From Cryptomeria japonica (taxonomy: Eukaryota > Streptophyta > Pinopsida > Cupressales > Cupressaceae), in contig NC_081414.1 in the NCBI RefSeq assembly GCF_030272615.1, forward strand, positions 660,930,438 through 660,994,437: 64,000 bases of DNA, in the 5' to 3' direction. The position numbers and the translations under genes are program-made. Below are positions 19,966 through 32,172 of the stretch, in pieces. The notes beneath the pieces are model-generated. The model made no database searches and was not told the origin of the DNA. It saw only the letters and a program-made list of their open reading frames with translations. The number at the start of each line of letters is the position of its first letter. Within the stretch, counting starts at the first letter, position 1.

Positions 19966-20445
19966 TGTTGGTGTAAATAATTATTCATCATGGATATTAT
20001 TACACTTACTTAAGTTTACTTAGGATAATGCATTACATAGTAGTTTGGATATGAGACACTTGGGTGTTTGTGCCTCATTGGGATAGTGTGTGTAGGAGAA
20101 ATTCCACCTCTTATGGTGTTGATCTTGTTATTACACTATCATATCCACTTATTGTGGAGTGATAATTCCACCTTCGGTGGGTGATCCACCTCATGTGGAA
20201 TATTATATTATTTCTCCTACCTACCCACACCTATTTCCTACCTACCCTTGTTTCTCATTGAGCCACTTGTCATATTTGTGTGCTCATACATCCATATGGC
20301 CTTGCCTATATAAGCAGGCCTCTATTCATTGTATTGGTTAATCCAGTTGATCATTTTTATATTGATGAGAATATAGTTTGTTCTTGTCATTCTATTGTCT
20401 CTTTTATGCTTTTCATTGTGTCCTTGATCTTGGCAAAATCCAACA
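19966..20445 (+). repeat. TE-6 5' LTR
   Basis: 480 bp, TGTTGG to CCAACA. It contains a TATA box (CTATATAAGC, 20306-20315). The inverted phrases GTGGAGTGATAATTCCACCT and CCACCTCATGTGG lie near 20155-20200, upstream of the TATA box. The short open frames at 20159-20341 are repeated identically in the 3' LTR and are not genes. Confidence 0.95.
20307..20313 (+). promoter_or_regulatory. TE-6 TATA box
   Basis: TATATAA in the context GCCTATATAAGCAGG, about 130 bp from the end of the 5' LTR. This is suitable for transcription starting in the LTR. The same site in the 3' LTR is 26529-26535. Confidence 0.75.
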
Positions 20446-20457
20446 TGGTATCAGAGC
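20446..20457 (+). promoter_or_regulatory. TE-6 primer binding site
   Basis: TGGTATCAGAGC directly abuts the LTR end CAACA. Initiator Met tRNA primer site. Confidence 0.95.
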
Positions 20458-21844
20458 TATTGGGCTCAAAAAAAAAAAAAAATTGTTTGGGGGGTCCGCA
20501 GACCCCCCCTCGTGCTCCGTACCCCTGCGGTACCTGCTTGCAGGTCTGTGAGCCGTCTGCAGCTTTGTCCTTCCGGTAGCACCCGTACACCGCTCCGTCT
20601 GCCACGCCGGCGCCTCCCGCGTCCTCTGTTCCAGCGCCCAGCATCCTCTCCCGGCAGCTTCCGGTACAGTCTCCTCCGCCAGCGTCCTCGACTCCTCCGG
20701 CTCCGCTCCCGGCGCCACCTCCAAGTCCTCTGTCTGCAGACGCTCCCTCCCGCCCGAACACCGCCGACAGCTCCCGGCGCCACCTGTTCCAGCAGCTCCC
20801 GGAGCCTCCGTCTCTCCTTCTGCCGTCGTGTTCCGCCGTGTCACCGCCGGAAGCCCCCACACGACACCTGCTCCGGCACCCACGAACTCGCCTCCGGCAC
20901 GCCGTCCGAGCACAGAACCCGCCACGCGTCTGACACGTCATCCGGACACGCAGGCAACCGTACAGACACGTCATCACTCCAGCACTGTGCCACGTAGCAT
21001 TACCGTACGCACAGTCAGTAGTACGGACGCACACATCAGCCTGCACAGTCATCATTCCGTACAGTACGGAATACACAGTCAGCGTGCCACGCAATCCATC
21101 CGTACGGTACGGACGCCCAGTCAGCCAGGCAGCGAAGTTTTCATGACGGTCATACGGTCGTCAATTTAACACAGTGTTTTGCTGACATCAGCGCCACATT
21201 AGCATTTTTTGAAAATTTTTAAACCCCTCTCCATTGGGCTTTTCAGTTTTGCAGTCCAACTTTGGAAGGCCATATCTTGCTCATTTTTGCTCCTTTTTTG
21301 GTGCAATTTTTTTTGAAATGGGCTAAAATTTCGTGATCTTCACAGTGGTGTGGTTATTTTTTTATTTTGATGCATAGTTTTTTCAGAATTTGCGGATTCT
21401 CTCAGCTGTACCTGTCCAATCCTCAATTCTGCAACTTCAAAGGCCTCGTTTGAGCTCATACGACCTCCTTTTCAGGTGCCGTTTTTTTTGAAAGTGCTTA
21501 TTTTTTTGTCTACTTTCAGAATCTATGATCAGATTTCAGAGATTTTGAGTGAAAATTGTACTTTCAGATATTGGTCTTATTTGGCCTATTAGGTACTTGT
21601 AAATTGCTTGGATCTTAGTTAGATCTCTTGCATTATCAGTTGAGTCTCTTTTGGCCTTCTTGAGGCAGTTGTAAAATTGTAAATCAGAAGTCCACTTTGC
21701 CATTTTTTGCAAGTGGCCCATTGTATACGCACTACTTATAAAGTGCCAAAATCATCACATTTGGGGGGGTTCTTTGATTGAGTGAATTTGGGGGGGTGTC
21801 TTGTGTGATTGTGCCTCTTTTGTGCTCTTTCCATTCTTGTTGCA
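20458..21844 (+). other. TE-6 leader, GC-rich
   Basis: About 1.39 kb between PBS and gag. It starts with an A13-14 run and a perfect hairpin (GGGGGGTC, loop CGCA, GACCCCCC; 20489-20508). From 20510 to about 21170 it is strongly GC-rich, with many GTAC-centred motifs (CCGTACAGTACGG near 21057, CCGTACGGTACGG near 21098). From 21170 to 21844 it returns to T-rich sequence with two G7 runs (21763-21769, 21790-21796). The long open frames on both strands of the GC-rich part (for example 20387-21094 minus, 20512-20997 plus) overlap each other, have low-complexity Arg/Ser/Pro composition, and are unlikely to be genes. Confidence 0.75.
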
Positions 21845-24800
21845 ATGAGTCCTAATAAGTTTCCACCATTAACTCCACATAATTATGCATCATGGAAAAT
21901 TAAAGTATGGAGTAAACTAATGGAAAAGGGTCTCACACACTACATAGATGGAACAATAACAGCACCACCTGATCCTAAGGATGATCCAAATGCTCAATTA
22001 GAATGGCTCACTAAGAATTGCATGGCTCTTGGAACCTTACGCAAGTATGTATCAGATGACCTCATTTTCCACATTGAGAAGTGTAAAACAATTAAAGAGG
22101 CTTGGGATATGCTTCAGAAATTGTATGGACAAGTTGATGAAATCAGAGGCTACCAGATTGATAATGAGCTCACCAACTTAGATCCCAAGAATTTTGATAC
22201 AATCCAAGATTATGTAACCAAAGCAAATGAGCTAAGAGCAAAGCTAAAGGATTGTGGAATAGACAAAAAGGATGCTCAATTGATATTCAACTTGTTGGAC
22301 AAGCTTGCACCAGAGTATGCAGCATTTGTATCTAGCTTCCAAACTCATCGTTTGACAGTGGGGAGTTCTTATGTTATGCCTTCTTTTGAAGCTTTCACAG
22401 AAATGTTGATATTGGAACAATCCAAGTTGTTGAACATGGGGCTTCTCAAGTCTTCAAAGTCCAAGGCTTTGGTAGCAAATCAAGGAAATCAAGGAAGTCA
22501 AGGCAAAAATTCCAACAAGAAGAAGAAGCAATCTAAGTCTCAACCACAACAAGAAAAGGGACAATCATCCTCTCCATCACAAGGCAATCAACAAACCTCT
22601 TCCAAGAAGGGGACAACACCTAAGAAGGATAAACCAACTTGTGCATATTGCAAAAAGTATGGTCATGATGAGCATCGATGCCACGCAAAGCAAGTTGATG
22701 AGTTAACCAATCTTCTCAAGAAAAACAACATCAACTTGCCATCCGCCTACACAAAGAAGGACTCATCTTCTTCCTCCTCACAGTCAAAAGGAAAAGGGCA
22801 AGCATTTGTGGCTAAAACAGGTTCTTCACAGCAATGGATACTTGACTCGGGTGCCTCATATCACATGGGTTCTAGAAAGGAGCAGTTTTCTACATTAGAG
22901 CCATCTAAGGTACCTCACATTTACATAGGTGATGATACACAAGTAGAGGTTGAAGGGAAAGGTTCAGTTGACATGGATGATGGAACATTTGAGAATGTTC
23001 TCTATGTTCCTAACTTGTCTACCAACCTTCTCTCCATCTACCAAATCACTCACTATGGGAATGGGAAAAAGGTTGAGTTTACACCAGATTCAGTTGTGGT
23101 AAAGGAACTTGATGATGATGCCTTGGTAGCAGTGGGACAAGTCAATGACAACTCAAGGCTTTACTCATTTTCCCACTTTGTGCCACGTTCACCTTCTAGG
23201 GCCTTGCTTACTCATTCAAATTCAGAAAGTAAGCTATGGCATGAGCGGTTTGGTCACCTCAACTACCGCTATCTTCAGCAGCTCAGCACTAAAGACATGG
23301 TCACAGGTCTTCCTCGAATCAGCTTTTCAGAGGGTGTATGTTCAGGTTGTTCCATGGGCAAGCATCCCGAAGAGAAATTTGATAAAGAGAAAACTTGGAG
23401 AGCTTTGGAAGTTCTTCAACTTGTTCACAGTGATGTAGCAGGTCCATTTCCAGCACCTTCATTTAGTAAGGCCCGCTATGTTCTTACCTTCATTGATGAC
23501 TACTCCCGCTTCACTTGGGTCTACTTTCTCATTCATAAGAGTGAAGTATTTGACAGATTTCAGGACTTCAAGGCTCGTGTGGAAAAACAATCAGGGAAAG
23601 TGATCAAGATTCTTTGAACAGATAATGGCAGGGAATATGTGAACAAGAGACTTGAGGACTTTTGTACATTTGAGGGGATTGATCTTCAGCATTCTATTGC
23701 ATACACTCCACAGCAGAATGGGGTTGCAGAACGCAAGAATCGAACTCTCAAAGAAATGGCTAGCTGTATGATCCATGCACGTTCTCTTGATCCCGCCTTT
23801 TGGGTAGAGGCTATCAATTGTGCCACACACATCCAGAATCGGGTTCCTCACAAAGCTTTACAAGGTATTACTCCTTTTGAAGCTTGGGTTGGTAGGAAAC
23901 CAATTGTGAGACATTTCAGAGTCTTTGGGTGTCCAGCATGGGCTCGCATTCCTCCACAGAAACGCAAGGCATTGGAACCACAGAGTTGGCCTTGCATATT
24001 TGTTGGATATCCTGAGGGTGTTAAGGCATACAGATTGATGGATCCAGAGACACATGAGGTATTCATTGAGAGGAGTGTTCACTTTGAGGAAAGCTCTCCT
24101 AGCTTAGCCTCTCTACCTCCTCCACCTTCCTCCATTGTGGATGGTGATGTTAGTGATTCAGATGATGAGACTCCCTCAACTCCGACTTGCAGGGTTACAC
24201 CTCCGCAGGGTCCATTTGTAGTTGAGGTGCCTCATTCTCCACCTCCACCTAGACCTCGTTGGGCTCGACAGACACTTGAGTCTGCGGGTTCTCTTGTTGG
24301 GGATCCTTTGGATACACGGAGAACTCGATCACAACATCAGGATCATCCACATGCATTTATTGCTACCGCTTCCGATCCACAGACATTTAGGGAAGCATCA
24401 GGGGTTCCTGAGTGGGACCAAGCTATGGAGGAAGAGTATAGTTCCTTGATGAGGAACAACACATGGGATCTAGTACATCTCCCTAAGGGGAGAAAGATGG
24501 TTCGATGTAAGTGGATCTATCGGACCAAGTTTGCAGCGGATGGTAGTGTGGATAAGTATAAGGCTCGGCTTGTTGCCAAAGGTTTCTCGCAGGTTGCAGG
24601 TGTTGACTATACTGAGACCTTTGCACCCGTAGCTAAAATGAACTCCATTCGTTTGACACTTGCTATAGCTGCAGCTCATGGTTGGGCTGTACATCAGATG
24701 GATGTGAAGAGTGCCTTTCTTCATGGTGATCTAGATGAGGAGATTTATATGGAGCAGCCACAGGGTTTCATCCAGGATACTTCTTTGGTTTGCAGATTAC

Positions 24801-25912
24801 GAAAATCTATCTATGGCCTTAAGCAGGCCCCCAGGGCTTGGTATGCCAAGATGGATTCCTTTCTACTCTCTGCAGGTTTCACCAGGTGTCATTCCGATCC
24901 AAATGTCTACATTTTGCGACAGGATGACTCTCACTTGATACTTGTGCTCTATGTTGATGACTTGATCATTACAGGGAGTACTTCATCCATCATTAGCAGG
25001 GTCAAATCTGCTTTGCATGATAGATTTTCTATGACTGACTTAGGTCTTTTGCACTACTTTCTCGGGATTGAGATTTCACAATCATCTTCCGGGATTACTC
25101 TATCGCAGCCCAAGTATGCTCTTGATCTACTTGCACGCTTTCATATGGCTAATTGTAAGCCTGCCCCGACTCCCTTTCTTTCAGGAGTCAAGCTTGAGGC
25201 TCAGTGTTCTTCTCCACTAGTTGATGCCACTTTGTATCGTCAGCTTGTGGGTAGTCTCATCTACTTGACTCATACACGCCCTGATATTTCATTTGCAGTT
25301 GGCATGGTTTCCCGCTTCATGCAGGAACCACATGAGCTTCATTGGAAAGCTGCCAAACGCATTCTACATTACATCCAGGGTACACATCACTATGGGATTC
25401 ACTATGCAGCACGCACAGGACTTTGCTTGGTTGGTTACACAGACTCCGATTGGGCTGGCGATCTAGTTGATCGTAAGTCTACTTCTGGTTACAGTTTTCA
25501 CCTTGGTTCGGGCCCCATTTGTTGGCAGAGCAAGAAGCAACATGCTATTGCTCTCTCTTCGACTGAGGCTGAGTATCGAGGCGCTGTTAACGCAGCAACT
25601 GAGACCATTTGGCTCCAGCAGATTCTCACAGAGTTTGGATTCCCTACTCCACGGCCGACAGTCCTATATTGTGACAATCAGAGTGCCATTGCCATCTCGA
25701 AGAACCCGGTCCAGCACCAGTAGACCAAACACATCGAGATTCATATGCACTATATCCGAGAGCTCATCCAGGAGCAGGTCATTGATTTGCAGTATTGTTC
25801 TATAGCAGAGCAGGTTGCTGACATATTCACCAAACCTTTCACCGAGAGTAAGTTCCAGCAGTTGCGAGCTCTCTTGGGGGTGCGGGATGTGTCATTAGGG
25901 GGGGTCAGCTGA
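21845..25912 (+). pseudogene. gag-pol: TE-6 Gag-Pol polyprotein, two nonsense codons
   Basis: A single frame of 1355 codons from ATG 21845 (MSPNKFPPLTPHNYASW) to TGA 25910-25912, broken only by TGA at 23615-23617 and TAG at 25721-25723. Order: UBN2-type Gag; Gln/Ser/Lys-rich linker; knuckle CAYCKKYGHDEHRC; protease WILDSGASYHM with an intact DSG; pre-integrase LWHERFGHLNY; integrase core with Asp in HSDVAG, Asp in TDNG just after the first stop, and Glu in NGVAERKNRTL; RT with YVDDLIITG; RNase H with YTDSDWAGD and SSTEAEYRG; terminal ADIFTKPF motif. The first stop is consistent with CGA to TGA. An upstream in-frame ATG at 21809 is less likely than 21845, which starts the usual Gag N-terminus. 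Confidence 0.93.
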
Positions 25913-26170
25913 CTTCTCCTTCCTATCTTTTGGGGGGGACCTTTTCCTCTTTGAGGTTTTGTCCTTCTTCCTTGAGATTCTTTTGTACATTCATCTCTCT
26001 TTTGGGGGGGAGTTTTTTCCCACTGGGTTTTCTCCCTTTCTCCATTTGTGAGAGATTGCATTGCATTGTTTTGCTTGCATTTGCATGTTGTACATGGGTA
26101 CCTATCATGGCCTCGTAGCCGGGACCCATCTTGCTTAGTTGCATTGTAGACTTAAGTGCATTCCCCTAAG
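25913..26170 (+). other. TE-6 3' UTR
   Basis: T-rich and C-rich, with G7 runs at 25932-25938 and 26004-26010; another overlaps the end of pol (25898-25904). No coding potential. Confidence 0.7.
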
Positions 26171-26187
26171 TTGCACTTAAGGGGGGG
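26171..26187 (+). promoter_or_regulatory. TE-6 polypurine tract
   Basis: TTGCACTTAAGGGGGGG immediately before the 3' LTR; plus-strand primer site for reverse transcription. Confidence 0.85.
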
Positions 26188-26667
26188 TGTTGGTGTAAAT
26201 AATTATTCATCATGGATATTATTACACTTACTTAAGTTTACTTAGGATAATGCATTACATAGTAGTTTGGATATGAGACACTTGGGTGTTTGTGCCTCAT
26301 TGGGATAGTGTGTGTAGGAGAAATTCCACCTCTTATGGTGTTGATCTTGTTATTACACTATCATATCCACTTATTGTGGAGTGATAATTCCACCTTCGGT
26401 GGGTGATCCACCTCATGTGGAATATTATATTATTTCTCCTACCTACCCACACCTATTTCCTACCTACCCTTGTTTCTCATTGAGCCACTTGTCATATTTG
26501 TGTGCTCATACATCCATATGGCCTTGCCTATATAAGCAGGCCTCTATTCATTGTATTGGTTAATCCAGTTGATCATTTTTATATTGATGAGAATATAGTT
26601 TGTTCTTGTCATTCTATTGTCTCTTTTATGCTTTTCATTGTGTCCTTGATCTTGGCAAAATCCAACA
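26188..26667 (+). repeat. TE-6 3' LTR
   Basis: 480 bp, no difference from the 5' LTR by eye, followed by the AAGTC duplication. Confidence 0.95.
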
Positions 26668-27410
26668 AAGTCTAACCGGTAATGGACTGAAATGGATTGA
26701 GCTGGAAAGCAAAACTACCAAGTCATAGTGAACTGGTAAGCGGGAACAGAGAAGAAGATGGTTGCGGTAGTGATTCATGTTGAGTTAGGTGTTGCAGTTT
26801 GGAATGTGTTCTTATGACATCATAAGGATTCTATGACTTGAACCACGTCATGTTTTTAATTGATCGTTGTATAATAAGCTAGGGTTTGAGAACCGGTATC
26901 AAGATCTTTGACTGGTGATGATTTATGGTTTGGTGTCGATTATTTTCATGTTCATAAGTTGATGATGACATGTCAAAATCTATGTGAAAAGATAAGATTC
27001 TATTTTGGTGCGTACAAGGATCGAATTTCTTGGGAAGCAGCGAAGTGCTTAGCAAAATGTGTTAAGGGTTTGATAGCTTATCACATCGATGTGCGGTGAT
27101 GAGTTATGATCATTCAACGGCTGTAATTTTCTTGTAATTTGTTGTAATGATTTTTAATGATCTAATATGATCTATGATGTAGATTCATTATAGGTTAGGG
27201 TTTTGTAACTGACCTAATTGTAAAATATATTTAGGTTGAGTTTGATAATGTTGAGTGTGTCGGTGATCAAAGAAGTGTGTGTGTGCCAAACCAAATTGAG
27301 ATGTCTGCATGAGAGAAGTAGATTGGAGCTGACAAGGATCTGTAATAGAAAGCTATGAAGTGCTAAGTCCAGATCATTTATCTATCTATTTCCTAATAGT
27401 TGCAGTAGCA

Positions 27411-30400
27411 TTAAAATCCCTTAACTAGTTTGGAGTCATCTTATCCAAACTTCTTCAGCAATTCCTTCACATACTTAGTTTGAGATATGAATATATCTTT
27501 TCTTGTTTGTGCAATCTACAAACCTAAGAATAATTTCATCTCACCAATCATAGACATCTCAAATTCTTTTTGCATATCACCAAAAAACTTAATGCTCAAG
27601 TCATCATCACCACCAAAGATAATATCATCAACAAAAACTTCAATAATCGAGATGTTATCACTTTCAATCTTGAAATATAGATTGATGTCAGTAGCACCTT
27701 TGCTAAATCCTAATTTCAACAAGTATTTATCTAATCTAGCATACCAGGCTCTAGGAGATTGTTTCAATCCATAAAGAGCTTTCATCAACTTACACACCAT
27801 GTCTCCATCATCCGATAGTAAAAATCCATCAGGTTGTTGAATGTAAACTTCTTCCTCTAGATCACCATTCAAAAAAGTTGATTTGACATCCATCTGATAT
27901 ACCTTGAAATATTTATAAGTAGCATAAGCAAGCAACAGTCTAATAGCTTCAAGTCTTGCAACCAGAGAAAAATTCTTCTCATAATCAATTCCTTCTTGAT
28001 GTGAATATCCTTTGCAGACCAGTCTATCTTTATTTCTGACAACTTCACCAGCTTCATTCAACTTATTTCTGAATACCCATTTGGTACCAATAATATTCTT
28101 ATCCTTAGGTCTAGGAACAAGTTCCTAAGTATTATTCTTTTCAATCTAGTCTAGTTCTTCTTCCATAGCTCTCATCCAACTTTCATCTTTACAAGCTTGA
28201 GCAACATCTTTAGGTTTGATTTTAGAAATCAAACATACTTATTTAGCAGCTAACCTTCTTCTCATCATCACACCTTTATTCTTATCACCAATAATTTGAT
28301 TTTCAGAATGATTCAATCTTACATACCTCAGAGTCTTATGTTTTTTCTGATTCTTAGGTTCCTGCACTTCTTCACTGGTAGCAGCAGCATCCAGATTAAC
28401 AATCTATACTAGATCATTCTTCTTAGGTTCTTTAGGCTAAACAAGAGTTAAAACAACATGTTTACCATCATCATAATCATATTCTTTGATCTCCTTACCA
28501 AGGTTCTCATCCACCTTCACATTTTCACTTTCAACTATCTTTCTCAGTCTCTTATTGTAGCACCGATAGAATTCTCTCTTTGTTTAATATCCCAAGAAGA
28601 TACCTTCAACACTTCTAGCATCAAACTTTCCTATATCCTCATCTCTCTTGATATAACATTTGCTACCAAATACTCTAAAATATCTTATAGTAGGAACATT
28701 ACCAAACAAAAGCTCATAAGGAGTCTTACAAGTATCACCTTTGATGTGAACTCTATTGAATGTGTAAACAAAATTTCTAATGGCTTCTCTCCAGTAGATC
28801 TTCGAAACATTTCCTTCAATCAGCATAGTCCTCACAACATCCAAAACAGTTTTGTTCTTCCTCTCAACAACTCCATTTTGTTGAGGGGTTCGAGGAGCAT
28901 ATAATTGTCTTCTAATTCCATGCATCTCACAGAATGAGTTGAACTCACCAGAACATAATTATCCACCTCTATCAGATCTCAAACATTTCACCTTCAATCC
29001 AGCTTAGTTTCCACCTTTTCTTTGAATATCTTGAATTTGTCCATTGCTTTTTATTTCTCCTTCAAAAAGACAACCCACATCATCCTGGAATAATCATCAA
29101 TTAACAGCATTAAATATCTATCACCCTGCACACTTCTAACATTTGTAGGTCCACATAGGTCAGTATGCACAAGATCTAACAGTCCATCGGATATATAATG
29201 TTTTCTCTTGAAAGAAATTCTTGTTTGCTTACCCAACTGACATTCGTTACATACCAAATTAGTAGGCTTAACAATCTTAGGCAGATCTCTAACAGCTTGT
29301 GTAGAACAAATCTTAATCACTGAATCAAATTTTACATGACACATCCTCCTATGCCACAACCAACTCTCATCTATCTTAGCAATCAAACAACTTTTCTCAC
29401 TAGCATTCAAATGAAAAATGCTACCTTCGGTCTTAGTCCTAGATGCAATCTCTATACCGAAGGCATTAAAGATCTTGCATTTACCATCCTTGAATTATAG
29501 ATCATAACCCTTATCAACCATCTATCCAACACTCAAAAGATTATGCTTCAAACCTTCAACATACAAGACATCATCAGTGTTATGCTTACCATCAAAAGAA
29601 ATAGAACCTCTACCACGGATTACACAGGCTTTGTCATCTCCAAATCTAACTATTCCACCATCATACCTTTCCATGCTTACAAATTTTATTTTATCACCAG
29701 TCAATGATGTGAACAATCGCTCTTAATCACCCATTCATCATTTTTTGCTACCTTAGAAGCCAAAGCTTTCTCCTCAATTAAAAAATTAGTGGAATCAATA
29801 GGTACAGGTCTATCTTCTTTAATGGCAATAAACACAACTTCATCTCGTTTTGATTCATCATCCATAACACCTTCACCTATAGCATAATAATAGTTTTTTT
29901 GGTTCCTAAACTTTTGGTTAGACTGATAAGGCTTATCATGCTTCTCATATCTATCATTCCTATCATTCTTATCAAACTTATCATTTGTGTCATACTTAGC
30001 CAATCTCTCTGATCATCTAGAAGAAAAATGTCCTATCTTATAACAAGAAAAACATTTCAAAGGCAACTTTCCATCATACTTATTGGCACCTTTAGGCAAT
30101 CTCTAGGAAATCAGTGCTCCGAGCTCATCAAGCTCTCTTTCTTGCTCTTCAATATATTTTCTCTCTCTCTCTCTCATATCTGGATATTCTGTGCTCATCA
30201 GGATCATAATTCTACTTACCAGATACAGATGCGGATGCTCTAAATGTTGTCTTAGACTTTCCATATGATTCTCCAAACTCACTCAGCTATAATGCAGCAA
30301 GCTTTCCAACCAACACATCTCTTGTCACTATAGTCACACTCTGGATCTCATCAATAGTAGCAACCTTATGTTTATAAGTAGGAGGTAAATATCTCAATAC

Positions 30401-30892
30401 TTTAGCAACAATTTCATCTTCCTCAATACTTCCACCAGCACATTTGATACCTAGGACAAGGTCATTCACCTTAGCCATAAAATAATGTATGTTCTCATCA
30501 TCTCCCATCTTTAATGTCTCATATCTACCTTTCAAGATTTGCAACTTAGAAACCTTCACCTGTTTGTCACCTTCATATAGGATCTCAAGCTTCTCCCAGA
30601 TCTCATGTGCGGTCTAAAGTCCCATAATATTTGTCATCTCTAAATCAGTCAAGGAACTAAGTAATTCTTCCTTTGCTTTGATGTTATAGTTTGCTTCCTT
30701 AACCTCATACAAAGTAGATGGTCCATTCTGAGGAACAGCATAGGGATTCTTTGTAATCTTCCAGTAATCTTCTCCAAGACATTTCAAATGCACCTCCATC
30801 TGGTTCTTCCATATAGTATAGTTGCTTCCATCAAACCTCATATTGTCCTTCTCGAAAAGAATACCTTGAGTTGTCATATTGGATCTCCTCAA
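27411..30892 (-). pseudogene. gag-pol: TE-5 Gag-protease-integrase-RT, decayed
   Basis: Starts with a Gag frame at 30892 (MRRSNMTTQGILFEKDN, then YTIWKNQMEVHL) of UBN2 type. A CFSCYKIGHFSSR knuckle lacking its last Cys follows near 30020. The protease site near 29720 reads WVIKSDCSHH, where the catalytic Asp is Lys. A GAG-pre-integrase and integrase core follow (LWHRRMCHVKFD; LVHTDLCGP; TPQQNGVVERKNKT). RT is present to about 27411, including [12 protein letters not shown]. Numerous stops and frame changes break it. Same family as TE-8. Not functional. Confidence 0.85.
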
Positions 30893-30919
30893 GCGATTAA
30901 GCTTCTACCGGAGGATCTA

Positions 30920-30931
30920 GCTCTGATACCA
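30920..30931 (-). promoter_or_regulatory. TE-5 primer binding site
   Basis: The plus strand reads GCTCTGATACCA, the complement of the initiator Met tRNA PBS, two bases from the 5' LTR. Confidence 0.9.
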
Positions 30932-30933
30932 AT

Positions 30934-32172
30934 TGTTAGTAGCAACCAACAAGGAAGACTGAGAGGAGGGGGTGAATCAGTCTTTACCAAAATATAAAAC
31001 TTTAAGCACAATAGCATATCCAACAAATTGCGGCAATAAGATAGATAAGAAAATTAATAGGACAACACACAACACCAAGATTTTTGATGTAGAAAACCCA
31101 GTTAAGGGAAAAACCATGGTGGGAACCTACCCACAGTAAGATGATACTCTACAGTAGTATGTGAAAATATTACAATGTGGAATGCACATGCATTCAAGCA
31201 CACTACCTAGAGCTCACTGCTCAAAATATATTTTCCCAGAAGGATACAACCCTCAGGGAAGTCTCACTGACTTACAATAAGATTCAAAATACAATCCAGA
31301 AGAAGTGAACTGAAAGAATAGCATCTCCAAATGCCAAATTAAAGTTCTGGTTAGGCACAAATGTTTGCCCTACAACACCAATCTCACCTCAAACTAAATA
31401 TCAAAGGATAAATCACTTGTTCACACATAAACCTCTCTCTAATAATGCAGACACAACATTGACACCCAAAATACATGAATAACTCACCTATATATATAAA
31501 TCATCAACCTTGATAACAAGGTCAGATAAACCCTCAACCCTCAATTACAAAATTACATCACACAATATAAAAATTGACCATCAGACCAATAATTATTTAC
31601 ATGACATAACATGGACCTAATTAAAATTCCCAAATGATCAACTCCACCAAAAATCATGCCAAGATCAACCTCAACATGCTACACCACCAGAAATATCGCA
31701 TAACACACAAATCATCACCGGTTGATGAAAACCACCAAAACTCGCACAACAATCAATGTGGATCACCAAAAAAAATAGGACACAACTAGGAAACACTAGC
31801 AAGCATGTTATAATCATCTGGAACAGTTGCACCAACACCATTTTTCAAATCTTCATTTGTCAACGTCTAGAAGCTCAAGAACACAACCAATTAGCAATTG
31901 TCAGGAAGAAAGATAACATGCAGAGAACAAAATCATGAACCATCTGAAATGAAGATACACAAGACCAACCAAAACAACATCCCAAAGTCTCAGCACCAGA
32001 TCTGATCACACTAGAATATACTGGAGGAAATACCGACGGAGTCTGATAAAACAAAGAACTGCAAACCAGATCAAAAAATCTTCCCAGACACACCAGAATA
32101 AATCACAAGAATATGTTGATATCAATGACAACAACATATCCTAGCAGAAGCAATTACCAACCATATCCAACA
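30934..32172 (-). repeat. TE-5 5' LTR
   Basis: The plus strand begins TGTTAGTAGCAACC and ends TATCCAACA. It is a partner of 18157-19400 and about 1239 bp long. The small open frames at 31756-32093 and similar are not genes. Confidence 0.85.

Larger units (their letters stand above)
19966..26667 (+). mobile_element. TE-6, nearly intact young Ty1/copia element
   Basis: 6702 bp with a perfect TSD AAGTC (19961-19965 and 26668-26672). The two 480-bp LTRs show no difference by eye. PBS, a long leader, one gag-pol frame, and a PPT are all present. The only visible lesions are two in-frame stop codons in pol. It is the most recently inserted element in the window. Confidence 0.95.
19841..27410 (+). 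mobile_element. TE-7, probable solo LTR split by TE-6
   Basis: About 863 bp in two pieces (19841-19965 and 26668-27410) with TGTTGG at the left and CAGTAGCA at the right. It is LTR-like in base composition and contains a GTCATTGATGGCAACC phrase of the type seen at copia LTR starts. No internal region or second copy is present. The bases next to it do not form a clear TSD, and about 0.7 kb of TE-5 coding sequence is missing at this point. Solo LTR is therefore the best guess, not a firm call. Confidence 0.45.
18157..32172 (-). mobile_element. TE-5, antisense Ty1/copia element with both LTRs
   Basis: 3' LTR at 18157-19400, 5' LTR at 30934-32172, with flanking 5-bp duplications CAATA (18152-18156) and CAACA (32173-32177) that differ by one base. 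On the minus strand the order is gag, protease, integrase, RT, RNase H, as in copia. The body is interrupted by TE-7/TE-6 (about 19830-27410). About 0.7 kb of RT-RNase H coding sequence expected at that junction is missing. Inserted in the last codons of TE-1 pol. Confidence 0.85.

Noticed and set aside
20387-21094. 235-residue minus-strand open frame and overlapping + strand frames
   Set aside because: They overlap one another in a GC-rich leader, have low-complexity Arg/Ser/Gly/Pro composition and no domain. GC-rich sequence lacks stops by composition.
26908-27099. 63-residue + strand frame
   Set aside because: Lies in LTR-like TE-7 sequence with no motif.
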